Source: CAIWHR01 sp963788185
Lineage (GTDB): Bacteria > Pseudomonadota > Gammaproteobacteria > Burkholderiales > Casimicrobiaceae
Assembly (NCBI GenBank): GCA_963788185.1
Contig: CAWBGE010000010.1
Coordinates: 434,001 to 498,000 of the forward strand
Direction of reading: 5' to 3'
Length of the DNA stretch: 64,000 nt
This document shows positions 54,818-61,383 of the stretch, piece after piece. Every line of letters starts with the position of its first letter. Within the stretch, counting starts at the first letter, position 1. The notes under the pieces are model-generated. The model saw only the letters and a program-made list of their open reading frames with translations. It made no database searches and was not told where the DNA came from. The translations under genes were made by a program, and so were the position numbers.

Positions 54818-56608
54818 TCAGTCGAGCTTTGCGGTATCGGAGTCTCGCACCCGGATGTGCAGGTCACGCAGCTGTTGCTCGGTGACCGGCGTGGGAGCCT
54901 CGATCAGGAGATCCTGCCCGCGCTGCGTCTTGGGGAAGGCGATGACGTCGCGAATCGACTCGGCGCCCGCCATCATGGTGACGATCCGGTCGAGGCCGAA
55001 CGCGATGCCGCCGTGCGGCGGCGCGCCGTACTGCAGCGCGTCGAGCAGAAAACCGAACTTCTTCCGCTGGTCCTCAGGGCTGATCTGCAGCGCGTCGAAC
55101 ACCTTGGCCTGCACCTCCTGCCGGTGGATGCGGACCGAGCCGCCACCGATCTCCCAGCCGTTGAGAACGACGTCGTAGGCCTTGGCAAGCGCGCGGCCGG
55201 GATCCTTGGCGAACAGTTCCTCGTGACCTTCCTTGGGTGCCGTGAAAGGGTGGTGCCGAGCAGCCCAGGTATTCTGCTCGTCGTTGTACTCGAACATCGG
55301 GAAGTCGACGACCCACAGCGGCTTCCAACCCGCTTCGGCGAAGCCCCGGTCGTGGCCGACCTTCGTGCGCAGCGCGCCCAGCGCATCGTTGACGATCTTC
55401 TCCTTGTCGGCACAGAAGAAGATGAGATCGCCGCTCTTGGCACTGCAGCGCTCGAGTATCGCCCGCAACACTTCCGGCGAGAGGAACTTCACGATCGGCG
55501 ACTGCAGCCCTTCCTCGTTTGGCTTGGTCGCGTCGTTGACCTTGATGTAGGCAAGTCCGCCGGCGCCGTAGATCTTGGCGAAGGTCGTGTAGTCGTCGAT
55601 TTCCTTCCGCGTGAGCGTGCCTCCGCCCGGAACGCACAGCGCTGCAACGCGGCCGCCGGCACGCTCCGCTGCAGCACGGAACAGCTTGAAATCCACCGTC
55701 CGCATGAGCTCGGTGAGCTCGGTGAGCTTGAGCGGCACGCGCAAGTCGGGCTTGTCGGAGCCGTAGTCGCGCATCGCATCGGCGAACTTCATGATCGGGA
55801 ACGGATGCGGCAATTCGACGCCGAGCGCTTCCCGGAACATCGTCCGCACGAGACCCTCCATGATCTCGCGGATCTCCGGTTCGTCGAGAAACGACGTCTC
55901 GATGTCGATCTGCGTGAACTCCGGTTGCCGGTCGGCGCGCAGGTCTTCGTCGCGGAAGCACTTGACGATCTGGTAGTAGCGATCGAAGCCAGCCATCATC
56001 AGCATCTGCTTGAAGAGCTGCGGCGATTGGGGGAGCGCGTAGAACTGGCCGTGATGGACGCGGGAGGGAACGAGAAACTCGCGCGCGCCTTCGGGCGTCG
56101 ACTTGTACAGCATTGGTGTTTCGATGTCGATGAAACCCTGCGCGTCGAGGTATTTGCGTGCCGACATCGCCGCGCGGTAGCGCAGCTTGATGTTCTTCTG
56201 CATCGGCAGCCGGCGCAGATCCAGAACGCGGTTTTCGAGTCGCACCGTCTCGGACAGGTTGTCGTCGTCCAGCTGGAACGGCGGCGTCAGTGCCGGGTTG
56301 AGGATCGTGATGTCATGCGCCAGCACTTCGATTTCGCCGGAGACGAGGCTCGGGTTGACGCTGCCCTCGGGGCGCGGGCGCACGAGGCCGGTGATGCTGA
56401 TGACGAACTCGTTGCGCAGCGTTTCGGCGGTGGCGAAGGTCGCCGCGCGATCGGGGTCGCACACCACCTGCACCAGACCTTCGCGATCGCGCAGGTCGAT
56501 GAAGATGACGCCGCCATGGTCGCGGCGGCGGTGCACCCAACCCATCAGGGTGACGGTCTGTGTGAGGTAGCGGCGGTCGATGAGGCCGCAGTAGTCGGTG
56601 CGTTTCAA
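54818..56608 (-). CDS. aspS: aspartyl-tRNA synthetase
   Basis: A 596-residue class IIb synthetase (E. coli 590). The anticodon-binding OB fold has TLMGWVHRRRDHGGVIFIDL; class II motif 2 FRDEDLRADRQPEFTQIDIE and motif 3 GIAFGLDRIVTMM are complete; the bacterial insertion domain lies between. TTG start at 56608 is chosen: GGAG lies 6 nt upstream and the resulting LKRTDYCG N-terminus matches the family, while upstream Met codons add unrelated residues. His at position 31 suggests a non-discriminating enzyme (see findings). Confidence 0.95.
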   Translation of the reverse strand: MKRTDYCGLIDRRYLTQTVTLMGWVHRRRDHGGVIFIDLRDREGLVQVVCDPDRAATFATAETLRNEFVISITGLVRPRPEGSVNPSLVSGEIEVLAHDITILNPALTPPFQLDDDNLSETVRLENRVLDLRRLPMQKNIKLRYRAAMSARKYLDAQGFIDIETPMLYKSTPEGAREFLVPSRVHHGQFYALPQSPQLFKQMLMMAGFDRYYQIVKCFRDEDLRADRQPEFTQIDIETSFLDEPEIREIMEGLVRTMFREALGVELPHPFPIMKFADAMRDYGSDKPDLRVPLKLTELTELMRTVDFKLFRAAAERAGGRVAALCVPGGGTLTRKEIDDYTTFAKIYGAGGLAYIKVNDATKPNEEGLQSPIVKFLSPEVLRAILERCSAKSGDLIFFCADKEKIVNDALGALRTKVGHDRGFAEAGWKPLWVVDFPMFEYNDEQNTWAARHHPFTAPKEGHEELFAKDPGRALAKAYDVVLNGWEIGGGSVRIHRQEVQAKVFDALQISPEDQRKKFGFLLDALQYGAPPHGGIAFGLDRIVTMMAGAESIRDVIAFPKTQRGQDLLIEAPTPVTEQQLRDLHIRVRDSDTAKLD

Positions 56609-56712
56609 GTGTTTCTCCAGGAGTTCGTGGCGTCGCGGAAGAGTGACGTCGCGCGGTTGCGGGCAGGTACTTCCGGCGCCGAATCCGTGTGGCACCGGGC
56701 TCACCTGCCCCG

Positions 56713-57405
56713 TCAATTTCGCGGCGGGATGGCGTGTGCGATCGAAGCGGTCGGCGTGACCGGTGTGCCGGAGGCGGCGGAGCGAATTCGTGCCCGCGCT
56801 GCGGCAGACGTCTCGTTGCCGCGCGGTGCCACGACACCCATGGAGATGATGTACTTGAGCGCGTCATCGACCGACATCTCGAGTTCGCGCGTGGCAGTGC
56901 GTGGCAGCATGACGAAATAGCCGCCGGTCGGATTGGGCGTGGTGGGAACGTAGACGCTGACGTGCTCACCGTCGAGATGGCGCGCGACGGGTTCGGCCGG
57001 CACTCCGGTCATGAAGGCGATGGTCCAGCACCCGGGGCGCGGGAACTCGACGAGCAGGGCTTTGCGAAACGCCTGGCCCTGATCCGAAAGCACGGTGTCG
57101 CTGACCTGCTTGACCGACGAATAGATCGACTTGACGAAGGGAATGCGGCCGAGCAGTCCCTCCCAGAAGCGGATCAGCCGCTGCCCGAGAAAATTGGCGG
57201 CGACGATGCCGGTCAGGAGGAGGATCGCAAACGAAAGCACGACGCCCAGGCCGGGAATGTGGAAGCCAACCAGCGCCTCGGGTCGGGCGCCCTCCGGTAC
57301 CAGCATCAGCGTCTGGTCGAGCGTCGACACGAGAAAGTGCAGGACATAGATCGTGATGCCGAGCGGCACCCAGACCAACAGTCCGGCGACGAGATAGCGT
57401 TTCAT
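56713..57405 (-). CDS. DUF502 family membrane protein
   Basis: A 230-residue protein with two N-terminal membrane helices (YLVAGLLVWVPLGITIYVL; GLGVVLSFAILLLTGIVAAN) and the DUF502 core: LIRFWEGLLGRIPFVKSIYS, FRKALLVEFPRPGCWTIAF, VYVPTTPNPTGGYFVMLP. Function unknown. The fmdB-DUF502-aspS order is common in betaproteobacteria. Confidence 0.9.
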   Translation of the reverse strand: MKRYLVAGLLVWVPLGITIYVLHFLVSTLDQTLMLVPEGARPEALVGFHIPGLGVVLSFAILLLTGIVAANFLGQRLIRFWEGLLGRIPFVKSIYSSVKQVSDTVLSDQGQAFRKALLVEFPRPGCWTIAFMTGVPAEPVARHLDGEHVSVYVPTTPNPTGGYFVMLPRTATRELEMSVDDALKYIISMGVVAPRGNETSAAARARIRSAASGTPVTPTASIAHAIPPRN

Positions 57406-57430
57406 CGTGACGTGCGAACGGGGACGGCGC

Positions 57431-57754
57431 TCAGGAGCAGGTGTTGCATGCGCCGCTGCCGCACGCAGGCGCGGGTGCCGCCGAGTCGCTCTTTGCTTCG
57501 CTGCTTGCCGCGGCGGAGTTGTCGCCGCCGCCGGATTTGTCGGTCGCGGGTTTTCCGGTTGCGGGCTTGCCGCTTCCCTTGAAATCGGTGGCGTACCAGC
57601 CGCTGCCCTTCAGGTGGAATCCGGCTGCAGAGACGAGCTTGGTGAGCGACGGTGTCTCGCAGGCCGGGCAGACGGACAGCGGCGCATCGGAGAATTTCTG
57701 CAGGGATTCGAGTTCGTGTCCGCAGGCGGTGCAGCGATATTCGTAGATGGGCAT
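57431..57754 (-). CDS. FmdB-type zinc ribbon protein
   Basis: A 107-residue protein starting MPIYEYRCTACGHELE, with C-x2-C ... C-x2-C (VCPACE) in a small zinc ribbon, then a Gly/Ser/Ala-rich tail ending CGSGACNTCS. The FmdB family is named as putative regulators, but there is little direct evidence. A TATAAT box on the minus strand (57817-57812) could serve it, though no good -35 is seen. Confidence 0.88.
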   Translation of the reverse strand: MPIYEYRCTACGHELESLQKFSDAPLSVCPACETPSLTKLVSAAGFHLKGSGWYATDFKGSGKPATGKPATDKSGGGDNSAAASSEAKSDSAAPAPACGSGACNTCS

Positions 57755-58013
57755 GGAAACCTCGTGCAAGGCTGTCGGAGCGCGCGACAAAGCGTTTGAT
57801 TAAAAACGAATATTATAGCGTATCCCGGCGGGTACGCGGGCATCGCGTCGACGCAGGGTCGCAAACAGCAGGCGGTGAAAGACCGACGCAGCCGCAGGAT
57901 TGGCGATCCCGGTCCCGGTGTCGCCCGAATGCGCTCCTCCGCGCTGCCTCAAGCTGGCTTAGACTGACGGCTCGGCATGTTGTCGTCGATCGGTGCGTAG
58001 AGGAGAGCCAGGC

Positions 58014-58421
58014 ATGGCGGTCACCCTGTGGTTTGTCGCGGCAGGTGCAGTGCTTCTGGTGGAGTTGCACAGTGGAACGGTGTACCTGCTTGCCATCGCG
58101 TTTGCCGCCGGTTCGGCCGGCGTGATGGCGTTGCTCGGCGCCGAACCGACCGCTCAGCTCGCGGTTGCAGCGATCGCCGGCACCGCCGGATGCTACGTGG
58201 CGCACGGCGTGCGCAAGCGCCAGGCGAAGCTCAACCGGCCCGCGATCACGGGCGAAGTCGGCCAAACGGTCGTTGTGGTCAAGCCGGGAGCGACCCCGCG
58301 CGTCAGTTGGCGGGGAAGCGAGTGGGATGCTGTCCTGGCGGATGGCTCGAGCGCTGCGATCGAGGACCGTCTCAGAATCCAAAGGCAGGAAGGCAATCGC
58401 CTCGTGCTCACGCGCAGTTGA
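58014..58421 (+). CDS. NfeD-like membrane protein
   Basis: A 135-residue protein with N-terminal hydrophobic helices (VTLWFVAAGAVLLVELHSG; TVYLLAIAFAAGSAGVMAL; LAVAAIAGTAGCYVAHGV) and a C-terminal OB-like domain (VGQTVVVVKPGATPRVSWRG). Short NfeD proteins pair with SPFH proteins in membrane microdomains. Start 58014 has AGGAGAG upstream. It is 41 nt from the SPFH gene. Confidence 0.85.
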   Translation: MAVTLWFVAAGAVLLVELHSGTVYLLAIAFAAGSAGVMALLGAEPTAQLAVAAIAGTAGCYVAHGVRKRQAKLNRPAITGEVGQTVVVVKPGATPRVSWRGSEWDAVLADGSSAAIEDRLRIQRQEGNRLVLTRS

Positions 58422-58462
58422 TGTCCGCAGGGTGAACCCTGTCCACACGGAGATGCGCCATC

Positions 58463-59398
58463 ATGGAAAGCCTTGTCGTAACGCTGGTTGTCGTCGTTGT
58501 CGTGTTCGCGGTGGCCGCCAATACGATTCGCGTCGTGCCGCAGCAGTCTGCGTATGTCATCGAGCGGTTCGGTCGCTATCAGGCCACGCTGATGGCGGGC
58601 CTGTGGACGATCCTGCCCTTTGTCGACCGCGTGGCGTACAAGCATTCGTTGAAGGAAGTTCCGCTCGATATCGAGCCACAGGTCTGCATCACCCACGACA
58701 ATACGCAGGTGCAGATCGACGGCATCCTCTACTTCCAGGTCACCGACGCGAAGCTTGCTTCGTACGGGACGTCGAACTACGAATTCGCCATCGTGCAACT
58801 GGCCAAGACGACGCTTCGGTCCGAGGTCGGGAAGCGCGACCTCGACAAGCTGCTCGAGGAGCGGGCGACCATCAACGTGTCGGTAGTCGCAGCATTGGAC
58901 GAGGCGTCGATGGGATGGGGCGTCAAAGTGCTGCGCTACGAGGTCAAGGACATCACGCCGCCCGCCGAGATTCTCCGGGCGATGCAACTCCAGATCACCG
59001 CGGAGCGCGAAAAGCGGGCGCTCATCGCCCGGTCGGAAGGGCAACGACAGGAGCAGATCAACCTGGCCGAGGGACACAAACAGGCGGCGATCGCCCAATC
59101 GGAAGGTGCGAAGACGGCAGTCATCAACAAGGCACAGGGGGACGCGCAGAGCATCGAGCTTGTCGCGAACGCGACGTCGGCGGCAATACGCACGGTCGCC
59201 GAAGCAATTGCCGGGCAGGGTGGAATCGAGGCGACCCAGTTGAGGGTGGCAGAACAGTATGTGGCAGCGTTCGCCAATGTCGCCAGGACGAGCACCACCG
59301 TTGTGGTGCCCGCAGATCTTGGCAATATGGCCGGTCTCGTCACGTCGGCCATGTCGATCGTGACGCGTGCCCGGCCGGGTGGAACTCCGCAGGCGTAG
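58463..59398 (+). CDS. SPFH/band 7 (stomatin, QmcA-like) protein
   Basis: A 311-residue protein: one N-terminal membrane anchor (VVTLVVVVVVFAVAANTI), an SPFH domain (VPQQSAYVIERFGRYQATL, LDIEPQVCITHDNTQVQIDGI), and a coiled coil rich in Glu, Lys and Ala (AEREKRALIARSEGQRQEQ) ending in an Ala-rich tail. It likely forms large membrane ring assemblies with NfeD, for membrane organisation or protease control. Confidence 0.9.
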   Translation: MESLVVTLVVVVVVFAVAANTIRVVPQQSAYVIERFGRYQATLMAGLWTILPFVDRVAYKHSLKEVPLDIEPQVCITHDNTQVQIDGILYFQVTDAKLASYGTSNYEFAIVQLAKTTLRSEVGKRDLDKLLEERATINVSVVAALDEASMGWGVKVLRYEVKDITPPAEILRAMQLQITAEREKRALIARSEGQRQEQINLAEGHKQAAIAQSEGAKTAVINKAQGDAQSIELVANATSAAIRTVAEAIAGQGGIEATQLRVAEQYVAAFANVARTSTTVVVPADLGNMAGLVTSAMSIVTRARPGGTPQA

Positions 59399-59481
59399 CG
59401 GCGCGCAGCTGAAGAGCGCGTGCTCGGCGCTTGACGCTATCTCACCGTTCGTCCTGAGCCCGAACGGAAGCAGCGACCGGT

Positions 59482-60135
59482 TCAGTCGCGACGGGCCAGC
59501 GTCAGGGCTGCGACGACCATCGCCACGAAGAACACGAAGGTCCAGGAGGGAATCGCCAGGCCGAGGAACAGCCAGCCCTGTTCTGCGCACTCGCCGCTGC
59601 CTTTGAGCACCTTGCCGATCACTTCGGTCAGCGGCAGCGTTTCCAGCATGTAATTGAGGCTCATGCCGCATGCAGCGACTGCCCCTTTGGGCTGCGCCTG
59701 TATCCAGACGTGCCAGGCCGCCAACGCCGCGCCGGCCGAGCCCACGACGAGCGTCAGCCCACCGTACACGGCTGCGCCGACCCACCCCGGATTGTGGATC
59801 GCGGCCACGAGAAAGATCACGCCGATCGCGATGACGGCGATGCGCTGGAACACGCAAAGCGGGCACGGCTCGAGGCCCAGGCCGTGCTGCAGCCACAGCG
59901 CCCAGCCGATCAAGCCCATGCAGACCAGTGCGCCCAGCACGTAGGCCGGGCGGCGCCGGGGCAGCAGGATCAGCGCCAGCGCGACGGATCCGAGAGTGGC
60001 GACCGACATGCGGTACGCGGTCTCGGCGAGCGACGGTCCGGCGCCGATGAAACGCAGCAGCCATTCCTGGCCGAGCAGCGCCGCGACGACGATCAGTACG
60101 GCCCAGGGCCAGGGCAGCGCCGCGTAACGCATCAT
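59482..60135 (-). CDS. dsbB: disulfide bond formation protein DsbB, long form
   Basis: A 217-residue quinone-linked membrane oxidase of DsbA (E. coli 176 residues). Redox Cys pairs are CPLC in the first periplasmic loop and two Cys in the second (AACGMSL, SGECAEQ). Extra length is at the N-terminus, with one or two more helices (PWAVLIVVAALLGQEW). An internal Met (MSVATLG) could give a shorter protein. It may re-oxidise the DsbA-family protein at 33.6 kb. Confidence 0.88.
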   Translation of the reverse strand: MMRYAALPWPWAVLIVVAALLGQEWLLRFIGAGPSLAETAYRMSVATLGSVALALILLPRRRPAYVLGALVCMGLIGWALWLQHGLGLEPCPLCVFQRIAVIAIGVIFLVAAIHNPGWVGAAVYGGLTLVVGSAGAALAAWHVWIQAQPKGAVAACGMSLNYMLETLPLTEVIGKVLKGSGECAEQGWLFLGLAIPSWTFVFFVAMVVAALTLARRD

Positions 60136-60210
60136 CGAACGTCGCGCACGGGCGCGGTCGTGCAGACTGGAAGGGCGGGAGCGAGTGTGTCTTCCATGCG
60201 ATTGCCGCGA

Positions 60211-61122
60211 TCAATTCCAGCCGGGGTTGGCATTGTACGGGAAGTCGTTCGAGATGCGGCGCCCCGACGAAATGCGGTTGTTGAGACCGTGCGGCAGCGT
60301 CGGATAGTCGCCCGGGCCGAAGGTGCGGCACTCGCCGCGGAAATTGGCATCGCTGCAGAAGATCCAGTAGCCCCTCTCGACGCGCAGCGACGAGGCGCGA
60401 TCGTTGAAGCCGGTGCTGTCGAGGTTGGGCATGTACTCGTTGACGACGAACGAGCGCCCCGAGAGGTTGCCGCTTTCGTACAGCATCGTCCGGTTGCCGC
60501 TGCCCCAGTTGCCGGGGCCGCCCCACCCACTGCCGGCGTCGCCACTGCCTGCGGGTCGCAGCGAACTCAAGCGCGACGACAATGCGCCAAGACTGGCGTA
60601 GCGGCCGGGACCGTAGCTCTGACAGCCGCCGCCGAAGTTCGCATCGGCGCACAGTTCCCAGGTGCCGCCATGCACGACCATCGACTGTGCGCGATCGTTG
60701 AAGCGGCCGTCAAGGTTGGCTATCGGCGCGTTGACCGGCATCTGGGCACCGCCGAAATCGATGTAGTCGTAGAGCGTGACACGGGAACCGCCGCCGTTGC
60801 CGCCGGACCAGCCCACTTCGCGGGCCGATGAGACACGATCGTTGAGCCCCATCGCGCCAAGCGACGGGTAATCGCCGGGGTTGAGCGTCACGCAGCGGCC
60901 GCGAAAGAATGCGTCCGGGCACAATTGCCACGCGCTGCCGCGAATGACGACCGACGACGCGCGATCATTGAACGAAGTGTCGCCGAGATTGGAGATCGAG
61001 CCCGTGTAATTGAACCGGCGCCCGCCAAAATTGTCGTTCTCGAAGAACGTTATCTCGCTGGCCAGGGCCGTTGCGGCGCCGGACGTTGCGAAAATCATGG
61101 CGATGAACAGCAGCGATCGCAT
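60211..61122 (-). CDS. secreted protein with three beta/gamma-crystallin domains
   Basis: A 303-residue protein with a signal peptide (MRSLLFIAMIFATSGAATALA). The rest is six Greek-key motifs making three beta/gamma-crystallin domains: each pair has an aromatic-rich first motif (FFENDNFGG, LYDYIDFGG, LYESGNLSG) and a second motif with two Cys (LCPDAFFRGRC, LCADANFGGGC, FCSDANFRGEC). N/D-N/D-x-x-S/T-S calcium sites occur as NDRASS (twice), NDRVSS and NNRISS; NDRAQS is a variant. Gly/Ser-rich linkers separate domains. Start 61122 has GGAGAAAG upstream. A Ca-binding extracellular or periplasmic role is inferred. Confidence 0.85.
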   Translation of the reverse strand: MRSLLFIAMIFATSGAATALASEITFFENDNFGGRRFNYTGSISNLGDTSFNDRASSVVIRGSAWQLCPDAFFRGRCVTLNPGDYPSLGAMGLNDRVSSAREVGWSGGNGGGSRVTLYDYIDFGGAQMPVNAPIANLDGRFNDRAQSMVVHGGTWELCADANFGGGCQSYGPGRYASLGALSSRLSSLRPAGSGDAGSGWGGPGNWGSGNRTMLYESGNLSGRSFVVNEYMPNLDSTGFNDRASSLRVERGYWIFCSDANFRGECRTFGPGDYPTLPHGLNNRISSGRRISNDFPYNANPGWN

Positions 61123-61383
61123 TGTGGCTTTCTCCGGTGCATTGCGTGCAAATGGAGCGGAGATTTTACCCCGATCGCCGCTTGCGCGCGGGGGATGGCC
61201 CGGCTGGCGATCGCGTCGGCTGCCCGGCACGCCGACCTCACACGGTGCAACGACGAAGCGAGCAAGCCTTGCCGACCCGGGCGTTAGCCTGCAACATGCG
61301 CTCCTTGCCCGGAAGGAAGCGCGGGTCCGTCCGATCGTCATCCTTTCCGAGCGCGTCTCCGATCCCCATTGAAGGTGGCTGCC

